In this document: piece after piece, positions 10,081 through 18,294 of the stretch
How the letters are laid out: each line of letters opens with the position of its first letter
Position numbering within the stretch: position 1 is the first letter of the stretch
Assembly (NCBI GenBank): GCA_003507655.1
Contig: DNUZ01000031.1
Location: forward strand, 18,411-82,410
Origin: Lachnospiraceae bacterium
GTDB lineage: Bacteria > Bacillota > Clostridia > Lachnospirales > Lachnospiraceae
Direction: 5' to 3'
Length of the DNA: 64,000 nt
Notes under the pieces: generated by a model
Databases searched by the model: none
Told to the model about the DNA's origin: nothing
The model's input: only the letters and a program-made list of their open reading frames with translations
Translations under genes and position numbers: made by a program

Positions 10081-11994
10081 ATGGGGAAAGCTATGGGTAA
10101 CTTTACAGAACTGGATGCGTACCTCTTTGGACAGGGAACGCATTACGACATCTATAAGAAGTTAGGAGCACATCTGTCTGTAGACGGAAAGAAAAAAGGT
10201 GTGCGGTTTGCTGTCTGGGCACCAAATGCAAAGAGAGTATTTGTCATTGGAGAATTCAATGGCTGGGATGAGACAGCGAACGAGATGGAGCGTGTAGAAC
10301 CGGAGAGTATCGGTGTGTTCGAGACGTTCGTTCCGAATATCGGAACGGGCGTTCTCTACAAATATCTGATAGAGACCGCGGACGGTACCCTGCTGTATAA
10401 GGCAGATCCTTATGCAAACGAGGCAGAGCTTCGTCCGGGAACCGCCTCAAAAGTAGCAGATATCGAGCATTTTAAATGGACAGACAGCAAGTGGATGAAA
10501 GACCGTGCCGCATGTAAGGATCCATATGAAAAACCGATGGCGATCTATGAAGTACATCCGGGTTCCTGGATGCGTCATCCGGGAAGAGAGGATGAGGGAT
10601 TTTATACATACCGTCAGCTTGCACATGCGTTAGCGGACTATGTAAAAGAGATGGGATATACGCATGTAGAATTGATGGGAATTTTGGAATATCCGTTTGA
10701 CGGCTCCTGGGGCTATCAGGTAACCGGCTACTATGCACCAACTTCCCGCTATGGTACACCGGAGGATTTTGCATATTTTGTGGACTATCTGCATAAAAAA
10801 GGCATTGGTATTATCTTAGACTGGGTTCCGGCACATTTTCCAAAAGACGCGCATGGACTGGCAGACTTCGATGGAACACCGATCTATGAGTATGCTGACC
10901 CGCGGATGGGAGAACATCCGGATTGGGGAACAAAGATTTTTGACTATGGAAAAAGCGAAGTTAAGAATTTCCTGATCGGAAGTGCACTGCTTTGGATCGA
11001 GCACTACCATATTGACGGACTGCGTGTGGACGCGGTAGCTTCCATGCTCTATTTAGATTACGGAAAAAATGACGGAGAATGGATACCGAATAAATACGGC
11101 GAGAACAAGAATTTAGAAGCGATCGAATTTTTCCGCCATATCAACACACTGATCTTAGGCAGAAATCCGGGAACCGTGATGATTGCGGAGGAATCTACGG
11201 CATGGCCGCAGGTAACCGGCGAGGCGCAGAACGGCGGACTGAATTTTACTTACAAATGGAATATGGGCTGGATGCATGACTTTTTGGATTATATGAAGCT
11301 CGACCCGTATTTTAGAAAAGATAACCATCACAAGATGACCTTTGCAATGAGTTACAATGGAAGTGAGCATTATATTTTAGTGCTCTCACATGATGAAGTA
11401 GTGCATTTAAAATGCTCTATGATCAACAAGATGCCGGGTGAAGAAGCAGATAAGTTTGCTAATTTAAAAGCAGGCTATGCATTTATGATGGGCCATCCGG
11501 GTAAGAAACTCCTATTCATGGGACAGGATATCGGGCAATACCGTGAGTGGAGTGAGGAACGGGAATTAGACTGGTATGTATTAGAAAATCCACATAACAA
11601 AGGGTTGCAGGAATTTGTCAAAGAACTTCTTCATATTTACCGTAAGTATCCGTGTATGTATGAGTTAGACGGCGGCGGAGAAGGCTTTGAGTGGATCAAT
11701 GCGGACGATGCAGAAAAAAGCATTTATACATTTTTAAGAAAAGGAAAAGACGCAAAGAAACGTCTGCTCTTTGTCTTTAATTTTACTCCGGTGGCAAGGG
11801 ATGATTTCCGTGTCGGTGTACCGGAATTAAAGGATTACAAGCTGATCCTGACAAGTGAGGAAGAGCGTTTTGCGGGCAGCGGCAATGTACCGGCAAAGAA
11901 AACCTATAAAGCAGAGAAACGGCCATGGGATAACAGGGAATATTCGATAAGATATCCGCTGCCTCCATATGGTGTCGCAGTATTTGAATATTAG
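10081..11994 (+). CDS. glgB: 1,4-alpha-glucan (glycogen) branching enzyme
   Basis: This enzyme makes alpha-1,6 branches in glycogen by transferring alpha-1,4 glucan segments. An N-terminal CBM48 domain (about 30-125; WAPNAKRV, GEFNGWD) precedes the (beta/alpha)8 catalytic domain. That domain shows DGLRVDAVASML with the catalytic Asp, IAEEST with the catalytic Glu, and the late LSHDEV motif. A C-terminal beta domain follows. I take the ATG at 10081, preceded by AGAGG at 8 bases. A GTG at 10063, overlapping the upstream stop, is possible and would add six residues. No other glycogen genes are adjacent. Confidence 0.95.
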   Translation: MGKAMGNFTELDAYLFGQGTHYDIYKKLGAHLSVDGKKKGVRFAVWAPNAKRVFVIGEFNGWDETANEMERVEPESIGVFETFVPNIGTGVLYKYLIETADGTLLYKADPYANEAELRPGTASKVADIEHFKWTDSKWMKDRAACKDPYEKPMAIYEVHPGSWMRHPGREDEGFYTYRQLAHALADYVKEMGYTHVELMGILEYPFDGSWGYQVTGYYAPTSRYGTPEDFAYFVDYLHKKGIGIILDWVPAHFPKDAHGLADFDGTPIYEYADPRMGEHPDWGTKIFDYGKSEVKNFLIGSALLWIEHYHIDGLRVDAVASMLYLDYGKNDGEWIPNKYGENKNLEAIEFFRHINTLILGRNPGTVMIAEESTAWPQVTGEAQNGGLNFTYKWNMGWMHDFLDYMKLDPYFRKDNHHKMTFAMSYNGSEHYILVLSHDEVVHLKCSMINKMPGEEADKFANLKAGYAFMMGHPGKKLLFMGQDIGQYREWSEERELDWYVLENPHNKGLQEFVKELLHIYRKYPCMYELDGGGEGFEWINADDAEKSIYTFLRKGKDAKKRLLFVFNFTPVARDDFRVGVPELKDYKLILTSEEERFAGSGNVPAKKTYKAEKRPWDNREYSIRYPLPPYGVAVFEY

Positions 11995-12003
11995 AAGATT
12001 CAG

Positions 12004-12033
12004 AAAAGAGGCATTTGTGAGAATGTCTCTTTT
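12004..12033 (+). terminator. Terminator of glgB
   Basis: AAAAGAG-GCATT pairs with AATGT-CTCTTTT around a 6-base loop and runs into a tract of T. Confidence 0.85.
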
Positions 12034-12038
12034 TTGCA

Positions 12039-12065
12039 TTAAGTTTTTGGTTAAATATCCGAAAT
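12039..12065 (+). promoter_or_regulatory. Sigma-28-type (flagellar) promoter before the FliK-like gene
   Basis: TTAA (12039-12042), 15 bases, TCCGAAAT (12058-12065). This fits the flagellar sigma factor pattern TAAA-N15-GCCGATAA at spacing and core, with several mismatches. Confidence 0.5.
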
Positions 12066-12105
12066 ATATAGCAGAGAATACAAACAGAAGAAACCGGAGG
12101 CATCT

Positions 12106-14976
12106 ATGAGAGTTGACTTAGGCAATCTGACAGAGATTACGAAAAAAAGTGCAGCAGTCCAGAATAAAGGGACACAGACTGTTTTAAATGAAAATATCAC
12201 AACAAAAGAGACGGATAAGACAGGACATTCCTATACCGTTAAGAGTGTAACATATGAGACTCTGCTTGCAGAAGATAAAAAGAGTGCAGAGGATATCGCA
12301 ATGCAGGCGGAAGCGGTTGACCCGCAGGCAATGCAGGACGAGATGGCAGTGCTTGCGAATACGACCACAGAAGAAGATTATGAAAAAATGGAAGAAGACG
12401 GATATTCCGTAAATGATACAGAGATACCGGAAATTGTCACCGAAATGGACAAGATCAAGATCCAGCTTGCAAAAGCGGGCGTGGACATCCGTATTTTCGG
12501 AGACGATGTGAGCGTCGAGAAAATCGCAGAAGTCTTAGGAAGTGCCGGAGTCGGACAGATCGAAGCGGCACTGCGTATGGCAGATCTTCCGGCAACGGAG
12601 CAGAACGTCAGTGAGACGGAAGAAGCACTGGAAATGGCAGAGAATTTAGAGCCGCTTTCGGATGGTGCAAAAAAATACATATTGGACAACGGACTGGATG
12701 CTACGATCGACAATCTCTATAAGGCAGAATACAGTGCCGGCGGAACAGGAGAGTCCTATTCCGCGCCGTCCACCGAAGAAAATACAGATTTTTCACAATT
12801 GGATGAACAAATTCAAAAAATGCTTCAAGACACCGGATTTGAGATTACGGATGAAAATATCGAGGACAGCCGGTGGCTTTTAGAAAATGAGATCCCTTTA
12901 ACAGCCGAGAATTTAGAAAGTTATCAGAGCTTAAAAGATTTACGGCTTCCACAGGATAACGAGGTGGTCTTAAAGGCGATTACGGATGCGATCGCACAGG
13001 GAAAACGTCCGAAGGATGCCGTTCTTGCGATCACCAGACAGCGTCAGTTAGAAGAAGTGCGTTTAGAAATGAGTGCAAAAGCAAATTATGCACTTGCCGG
13101 AAAAGATTTTTCGATTGATACGGATGCGATCGCAGAGACGATCGAGGCTTTAAAAAAAGCGGAAGAAGCATATTACGAGAAATTTTTATCACAGGGAGGC
13201 GTTGAACCGACAGAAGAAAATATCAAAATTTACCGGGATATTGAGCAGGTATTTGAAGAGTTAAAAAGCGTTCCGGCATATACACTCGGTGTAGAGGAAG
13301 GAAGCATTGAGACACCGCAGGAGTTGCATAAAGCAGGAAAAGTATTGCAGGATACCTTTGAAAAGGCGAATGAATCCTATGAAACACTGATGACAGCCCC
13401 AAGGAAGGACATGGGAGATTCGATACAGAAAGCGTTCCGCAATGTCGATGATATTTTAACCGACCTTGGAATGGAAACAAATCCTGCGAATCAGAGAGCA
13501 GTCCGTATCCTTGCATATAATCAGATGGAAATTACAAAAGAAGCGGTATTACAGATGAAGGCTGTGGATGAAAGGGTACAGCAGACATTTGAAAACATGA
13601 AGCCGCAGGTGGTCCGTGAAATGATAAAGAGCGGCATTAATCCACTGGACATGAATCTGGAAGAGTTGAACCGTACAGCGGTAGAAATCAAGGAACAGCT
13701 TGGTATCGACAATGAAGATGTGCGTTTTAGCAAATATTTATATAAATTAGAGCAGAACAGTGAAATTGCGGAAGAAGAGCGGAGCGCCTATATCGGAATC
13801 TATCGTCTGATCGCCCGTGTGGAACAGACAGACGGAGCGGCGATCGGTATGCTGGCACAGCAGGGAGCAGAATTTACGATGAGAAATCTGTTGACGGCTG
13901 TCCGTAGCAGTAAAAAAGAAGGCAGGGAATATGCGGTAGATGATTCTTTCGGAGGGCTTGAGGAACTTGAGACAAGCGGAATCTCCGTAACAGAGCAGAT
14001 CGAAGCAGGATATCAGAATGATTGTATCAAGGATATCATGCGGGAGTTAAGTCCTGAGAAATTAGCAAAGATCCCGGATTGGGAGAACATGACACCGGAG
14101 CAGTTCAAACAGGCATTAGAACAGCTTCCGGAGGATGTAAATCTGCAAAAATCTTATACAGAGCAGGAAATGGCAGATTACCGGAACAGTGCCGTGGCAT
14201 CGGAAGAAGTCTATAAGATGTTAGAGCAGTATGATCTGCCAAAAACGGTCAGTACGATCTTAGCGGCACAGGAAATGATCGGAAACCGGAACGGAATGTT
14301 CAGAAAGCTGTTTGCAAAAGCGATAGACACCGAAGATGTGACGCTTGCAGATATTGAGCAGCAGGTCTTAGAGGAATTTGCGGAAGCCGTGAAATCTCCA
14401 AAGGATATGGCAAAGGCACAGAAGGTACTTGCCGAGACAGCAGAAAATGTAATGAAGTCCATGAAAAATGAATCCAATGTTACCAGTCTGGATTTAAAAG
14501 AGATGCGTATGGTGCAGACGCAGATCGAGTTAGGTACCAAAATGTCCAAAGAGGAGACTTACCAGATCCCGGTATTAGTCGGTGATTCCGTTACAGGCGT
14601 GTCATTGAAGATTGTCCGTGGCAAGGAAGAAAAAGGAAGAGTGGACATTTTATTTGAGGGAGACGCTCTTGGAAAGACCGCAGCCCAGATTTCTGTCAAA
14701 GGCGATAAGATCGAAGGCTATATTGTATCGGACAGTCAGGCAACGTTAAGTGCCATGCGTGAACAGGAGGAAGCCTTAAGCGGTATGTTAAAGACCGAAG
14801 AGGAGCAGGAAGTAGAGATCCGTTATGTTCATGCAAAAGATGTGGATTTAGAAAAATTTTCCGCAAAAACCACAGAGACTTTCGATGAGAAACAAAGTCA
14901 GACCCAGACAAAGACACTGTATCATATGGCGGAGAGTTTTCTTAAGACATTACGGAGTCTTGAGATTTCACAGTAA
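12106..14976 (+). CDS. Large flagellar-associated protein, FliK-like C-terminus (DUF6240-type)
   Basis: A 956-residue, strongly acidic and helical protein without signal peptide or membrane helix. Much of it is made of short helical units carrying a 'T.EN(I/L)' signature (for example near residues 245, 265 and 365), which looks like a degenerate repeat. Residues about 820-930 resemble the C-terminal domain of flagellar hook-length control proteins: a beta-rich stretch with LKIVRGKEEKGRVDILFEG, then a helix starting with SAMREQEEAL. I recall DUF6240 proteins beside flagellar genes in Lachnospiraceae, but this assignment is from memory. It sits just upstream of flagellin and shares a flagellar-type promoter, which supports a late-flagellar role. 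Confidence 0.7.
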   Translation: MRVDLGNLTEITKKSAAVQNKGTQTVLNENITTKETDKTGHSYTVKSVTYETLLAEDKKSAEDIAMQAEAVDPQAMQDEMAVLANTTTEEDYEKMEEDGYSVNDTEIPEIVTEMDKIKIQLAKAGVDIRIFGDDVSVEKIAEVLGSAGVGQIEAALRMADLPATEQNVSETEEALEMAENLEPLSDGAKKYILDNGLDATIDNLYKAEYSAGGTGESYSAPSTEENTDFSQLDEQIQKMLQDTGFEITDENIEDSRWLLENEIPLTAENLESYQSLKDLRLPQDNEVVLKAITDAIAQGKRPKDAVLAITRQRQLEEVRLEMSAKANYALAGKDFSIDTDAIAETIEALKKAEEAYYEKFLSQGGVEPTEENIKIYRDIEQVFEELKSVPAYTLGVEEGSIETPQELHKAGKVLQDTFEKANESYETLMTAPRKDMGDSIQKAFRNVDDILTDLGMETNPANQRAVRILAYNQMEITKEAVLQMKAVDERVQQTFENMKPQVVREMIKSGINPLDMNLEELNRTAVEIKEQLGIDNEDVRFSKYLYKLEQNSEIAEEERSAYIGIYRLIARVEQTDGAAIGMLAQQGAEFTMRNLLTAVRSSKKEGREYAVDDSFGGLEELETSGISVTEQIEAGYQNDCIKDIMRELSPEKLAKIPDWENMTPEQFKQALEQLPEDVNLQKSYTEQEMADYRNSAVASEEVYKMLEQYDLPKTVSTILAAQEMIGNRNGMFRKLFAKAIDTEDVTLADIEQQVLEEFAEAVKSPKDMAKAQKVLAETAENVMKSMKNESNVTSLDLKEMRMVQTQIELGTKMSKEETYQIPVLVGDSVTGVSLKIVRGKEEKGRVDILFEGDALGKTAAQISVKGDKIEGYIVSDSQATLSAMREQEEALSGMLKTEEEQEVEIRYVHAKDVDLEKFSAKTTETFDEKQSQTQTKTLYHMAESFLKTLRSLEISQ

Positions 14977-14992
14977 TTTTACAAAAAAGGCA

Positions 14993-15019
14993 TACAGAAA
15001 ATAAAGGTTTTACCGATAT
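14993..15019 (+). promoter_or_regulatory. Sigma-28-type promoter of flagellin
   Basis: TACA (14993-14996), 15 bases, ACCGATAT (15012-15019). Compared with TAAA-N15-GCCGATAA, it matches at 3 of 4 and 6 of 8 positions with exact spacing. The transcript would have a leader of about 90 bases. Confidence 0.75.
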
Positions 15020-15046
15020 ATAAAGTAACGGGAGGAAATCCCACAG

Positions 15047-15130
15047 ATGACAGGATGGAGAGCAGCGCACGGAAGCGGAAAAGACAACGAGAAAGAAGAA
15101 GAAAAGAGAGGAAACAAGTATGAAGATTAA
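15047..15130 (+). CDS. Possible 27-residue leader peptide overlapping the flagellin start
   Basis: An ATG at 15047, preceded by GGAGG 11 bases upstream, opens 27 codons. It closes with TAA at 15128-15130, eleven bases inside the flagellin gene in another frame. The predicted peptide is hydrophilic and Lys/Glu-rich and matches no family I know. Its position in the leader between promoter and flagellin would allow translational coupling. It may also be a chance frame in a purine-rich leader, since the flagellin ATG has its own GAGG site. Confidence 0.3.
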   Translation: MTGWRAAHGSGKDNEKEEEKRGNKYED

Positions 15131-16601
15131 TCACAATATGTCAGCAGTTATCACAAATCATCAGCTGTTGAATAATGAAAATTCACTGTCCGTTTCTATG
15201 GAGAAACTCTCTTCAGGACTTAGAATTAATCATGCAAAGGACGATGCGGCAGGAATGGCGATTTCTACAAAGATGCGCGCACAGATCCAGGGTCTGAATC
15301 AGGCATCCCGGAATGCATCCGATGGAAACAGTATTTTACAGACTGCAGACGGAGCTTTAAATGAAGTAACGAGCATGATCCAGCGTATGCGTGAGTTAGC
15401 TGTTCAGGCGGCAAATGAAACCAATACAGACGATGACAAAGACTCCATTCAGGATGAGATCGAATCCTTAAAAAAAGAAATTGACCGTGTATCCACCGAT
15501 ACAGAGTTTAATACAAAGACATTATTTAACGGAAGTCTCGATACCAGAGTGTATGGGGATCATGTTTCAAGAATTTCCGTATCAGATGCCGTAGCAGCAG
15601 GAAAATACAATTTTACGATCGATGAGGCTGCAACACAGGCAGTATACAATGATCCGCTGGGTGCAGCAGTAACAACACCAAGCTATGTCGATGATAATGG
15701 AGATACGGCAGCAGATCTGGATGCAATTCCGGACGATGCGGCAGGTGTTGTCGTGATCAATGGCCGTGAGATTAAGATTGAAGCAGGAGATACGGCAACC
15801 GAAGTATATGGAAAACTGCGTGAAGGAGCAGAGCTTGGAGAGTGCAGTATCAATCCATTGATCCAGGCAGGCGGTATTTATGTGAAGAAGGATGCCGATT
15901 ACACATTTGGCGACCCGTTACAGCTTACTTCTGATTTTTATGGAAGCGGTTCACAGGTAAAAATCTCCTGTGATAATGAGAAACTGGCGCAGTTCTTAGG
16001 CTTACCGATGAGCAATGCAGATAATATCCCAACCGGAAAGGATGCAAAACTTACGATCGATGCAACCTCTGCATTTGGAAATCACTGTACTTATACAACC
16101 GATGGAAATAAGATCACGATCACAAACAGATCCGGCTTTGAGATCAGCTTTTTAGCAGAAGAAGGTTATTCAGATATAACACCGATCCAGTTAGATGTAA
16201 CAAACATCGGAACACTGACACTGCAGATCGGAGCAAACGAGCATCAGACCATGGATGTACGGATTCCGGAGATCTCTACAGACAGCTTGTATATTGACAA
16301 TCTGGATGTTACAACCGTTAATGGTGCAGACCGTGCGATCATGCAGTTAGATGATGCATTAGAAAAAGTAAGTTCCGCACGTTCTAAGATCGGTGCATAT
16401 CAGAACCGTTTAGACCATGCGATCAACAGCTTAGAGCAGGAAGGTCAGGATATGACAGCCGCACTTTCCCGAATCGAAGACGTAGATATGGCGGGCGAGA
16501 TGACGGAATATACAAAGGATAACGTGCTTACACAGGCAGCAACCAGTGTACTTGCACAGGCAAATGATATCCCGCAGCAGGTACTTCAGCTCTTACAGTA
16601 A
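15120..16601 (+). CDS. fliC: Flagellin
   Basis: The structural subunit of the flagellar filament, 493 residues, exported unfolded through the flagellar type III system. Residues 1-170 form the N-terminal D0/D1 helices (MKINHN start, LSSGLRIN, DDAAGMAIS). Residues 395-493 form the C-terminal D1/D0 (IGAYQNRLDHAINSL, ending in LQLLQ). The central 170-390 is a variable surface domain. Residues 87-97 (IQRMRELAVQA) preserve the TLR5-recognised region. A GAGGAAAC ribosome binding site precedes the ATG. The next gene encodes the FliS-type chaperone, and a sigma-28-type promoter lies 100 bases upstream. Confidence 0.97.
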   Translation: MKINHNMSAVITNHQLLNNENSLSVSMEKLSSGLRINHAKDDAAGMAISTKMRAQIQGLNQASRNASDGNSILQTADGALNEVTSMIQRMRELAVQAANETNTDDDKDSIQDEIESLKKEIDRVSTDTEFNTKTLFNGSLDTRVYGDHVSRISVSDAVAAGKYNFTIDEAATQAVYNDPLGAAVTTPSYVDDNGDTAADLDAIPDDAAGVVVINGREIKIEAGDTATEVYGKLREGAELGECSINPLIQAGGIYVKKDADYTFGDPLQLTSDFYGSGSQVKISCDNEKLAQFLGLPMSNADNIPTGKDAKLTIDATSAFGNHCTYTTDGNKITITNRSGFEISFLAEEGYSDITPIQLDVTNIGTLTLQIGANEHQTMDVRIPEISTDSLYIDNLDVTTVNGADRAIMQLDDALEKVSSARSKIGAYQNRLDHAINSLEQEGQDMTAALSRIEDVDMAGEMTEYTKDNVLTQAATSVLAQANDIPQQVLQLLQ

Positions 16602-16615
16602 GCAGGTGAGAAAGT

Positions 16616-17092
16616 ATGGAAAAAGAAAAGATCACAGAGTTTACCAGAAGGATCAGTCAGTGCAACCGAAGCGGACTGACACTGATCACATATGAAATAT
16701 GTTTTGTTCACTGTGCAGATGCGAAAAAGGCATATGCACAGAAAGAGCATGAGGTTTTCAAAAAAGAGGTACAGAAAGCCTCCGAGTGTGTAAACCGGTT
16801 GATGGAAACTTTGAATTTTGAATATGAGATCGCAAAAGAATTATACCCGGTTTACCGTTTTTGCCGTGATGAACTGGCAATGGCACTGGTGAAAAACGAT
16901 ATCAGCAGGGTAGAGAATGCAGAGAAGATCTTAAAAAATCTCTATGGAGCATTTGAAGAAGTCTCAAAAGAGGATTATTCCCGTCCGTTGATGGAAAACA
17001 GCGAGAAAGTCATAGCAGGAATGACCTATCAGAAGAATAATTTAACGGAAAACTATGAAATTGGAAATGAGAGCAGAGGATTCTTGGCATAG
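16616..17092 (+). CDS. fliS: FliS-like flagellar export chaperone
   Basis: A 158-residue, all-helical protein starting 15 bases after flagellin. Its pattern matches FliS: a first helix with SGLTLITYEICFVHCADAKKA, a middle helix with ECVNRLMETLNFE, and a fourth-helix pattern with LVKNDISRVENAEKILKNL. FliS binds the disordered C-terminus of flagellin in the cytoplasm and prevents early polymerisation. Cysteines occur where FliS normally has none, and the tail after residue 120 is divergent, so this is a remote family member. Gene order directly behind flagellin supports the call. Confidence 0.8.
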   Translation: MEKEKITEFTRRISQCNRSGLTLITYEICFVHCADAKKAYAQKEHEVFKKEVQKASECVNRLMETLNFEYEIAKELYPVYRFCRDELAMALVKNDISRVENAEKILKNLYGAFEEVSKEDYSRPLMENSEKVIAGMTYQKNNLTENYEIGNESRGFLA

Positions 17093-17100
17093 AATCCTCT
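17075..17100 (+). terminator. Terminator hairpin overlapping the fliS stop codon
   Basis: AGAGGATTCT (17075-17084) pairs exactly with AGAATCCTCT (17091-17100) across a 6-base loop. Only a short T-rich stretch follows. Confidence 0.65.
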
Positions 17101-17102
17101 GT

Positions 17103-17321
17103 TTATGCATTTTCAAATTGTTTTACACAGCCTAAAAGGAATTTGTAACGAAGCTGGACAGCGTTCAACTCATAGATAGAACTGTCGATCAAATCCGGGT
17201 CCACAGCATGTTCAAAATTTGCGTAAGCAATATCGAGTTCCTTTTTTGTCTTTCGCAGATCATCTAAAAGTAACATATAATGTGGGTCTTTGTTGCCCGC
17301 ATCCTTCGTCAGTAGGAACAT
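17103..17321 (-). CDS. DUF2508 (YaaL-type) small protein
   Basis: A 72-residue soluble protein. The pattern 'DLIDSSIYELNAVQLRYKFLL' (given here in part) is typical of the DUF2508/YaaL family, whose function is not known. I start at the inner ATG (17321) because AAGGA lies 8 bases before it on the - strand. A longer frame to 17348 has its AGGA directly against the start codon. The gene converges on fliS. Its upstream region is interrupted 36 bp before the start by the palindromic element at 17358, whose terminal TTGACA could now serve as a -35. Confidence 0.75.
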   Translation of the reverse strand: MFLLTKDAGNKDPHYMLLLDDLRKTKKELDIAYANFEHAVDPDLIDSSIYELNAVQLRYKFLLGCVKQFENA

Positions 17322-17357
17322 TCTATCACATCCTTCTGGAATATACATTCCTTTTTA

Positions 17358-17669
17358 GATTAGGGTGTCAAAAGGCGGTTTCCAGTTTTTTGATTGGCAA
17401 CTTGCACAAAGCCGAGTCTGTTTTGTTCCGTTGTACGAAAATAAGAAAATCTAAGTCTGCCTGAGTTCGGTTACGATGGAGTGACGTGTACGTCTTAAAT
17501 ACCCCATCCATGGGGCTTAAGACTTTTGCTGCCGTCCATGGCAGCAAAACACTATACATGAACAGCCAGACTAAGATTTACTAATTTTCTCCCAAAGTCA
17601 CAAAAGCAGTCTCAGTTTTGTGCAAGTTGCCAGCCACTAAGTTGTGAGCCGCCCTTTGACACCCTAATC
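17358..17669. mobile_element. MITE-like palindromic element, 312 bp, with target-site duplication
   Basis: The ends are inverted repeats: GATTAGGGTGTCAAA at the left and its reverse complement at the right, 20 of 21 matching. The flanks carry the direct repeat CTTTTTA (17351-17357 and 17670-17676). Inner segments also pair: TTGGCAACTTGCACAAA with TTTGTGCAAGTTGCCAG, and AATCTAAGTCTG with CAGACTAAGATT. Two small hairpins at the centre each contain CCATGG (about 17501-17514 and 17523-17548). No credible protein is encoded. This is the structure of a non-autonomous element mobilised by a transposase in trans. The terminal repeats contain outward-facing TTGACA. Confidence 0.8.
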
Positions 17670-17886
17670 CTTTTTATAAAGTATAATCAAGAAAAATCCA
17701 AAATATACAATATTTAGAAATTCTTTTTTTGACATCAAAAATGTTGAAAAACAAAGGGTTCACAGAATTTTTGTGGAAAATGGCAAAAAATATTTGTAAA
17801 AACTATACAATGGACAGTCTGTATGGAATAGGCTAAAATGCAACTACACAAAGGAGGGATGGCTTAGGAAAGTAAAATATATTATA

Positions 17887-18294
17887 TTGCTGGGGATTTT
17901 AATTCTGGCAGTATGCTCCGATGTCCGTACTGAAAAGATCAGAAATAAGCTGATTTTAGCAGGACTGGCGACAGGATTTCTGATTCAAATCTATGAAAAG
18001 GGAATTTCGTTCATTCCCTTATGGTTCATTCAAATATCAATACCGATATTCTTATTTTATCCGATATTTCGTATAGGTGCTTTAGGTGCCGGCGATATCA
18101 AACTTTTTTCCGTAATAGCAGGATTTTTGACATTAAAAACGTGGTGGGTCTGCGTGGAAGCTGCCTTTCTTGCAGGAGCAGCAATGGGACTGTTCAAATT
18201 ACTATTCAAAAACTATGTGAAGGATGCACATACGATTCATTTTTCTGTGCCGATTCTGGCAGGATATCTCTATTATCTGGGGGTGGTGAGATGA
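17887..18294 (+). CDS. tadV: Tad locus prepilin peptidase (TadV/CpaA-type, A24 family)
   Basis: A membrane aspartyl protease that trims Flp prepilins. Both catalytic motifs are present: an Asp in CSDVRTEKIRN at the end of the first helix, and GAGDIK with the second Asp. About four hydrophobic segments follow in the small 135-residue form of the family. The start is a problem. A consensus AAGGAGG lies at 17851-17857, but no ATG, GTG or TTG follows it in frame until the TTG at 17887, about 29 bases on. The frame is open in between and would encode a plausible N-terminus (LRKVKYIILLG). It overlaps the next gene by ATGA and is first in the Tad operon. Confidence 0.8.
   Translation: MLGILILAVCSDVRTEKIRNKLILAGLATGFLIQIYEKGISFIPLWFIQISIPIFLFYPIFRIGALGAGDIKLFSVIAGFLTLKTWWVCVEAAFLAGAAMGLFKLLFKNYVKDAHTIHFSVPILAGYLYYLGVVR

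Noticed and set aside
10816..11010. Opposite-strand ORFs inside glgB and other core genes
   Set aside because: They are shadows of long genes with clear motifs and have no ribosome sites.
17219..17559. Small ORFs on both strands over the palindromic element
   Set aside because: They arise from the inverted repeats, show no family pattern and lack ribosome sites.
18021..18290. Upstream extension of the tadZ frame
   Set aside because: It lies inside tadV in another frame. The ATG at 18291 in the ATGA overlap is the natural start.
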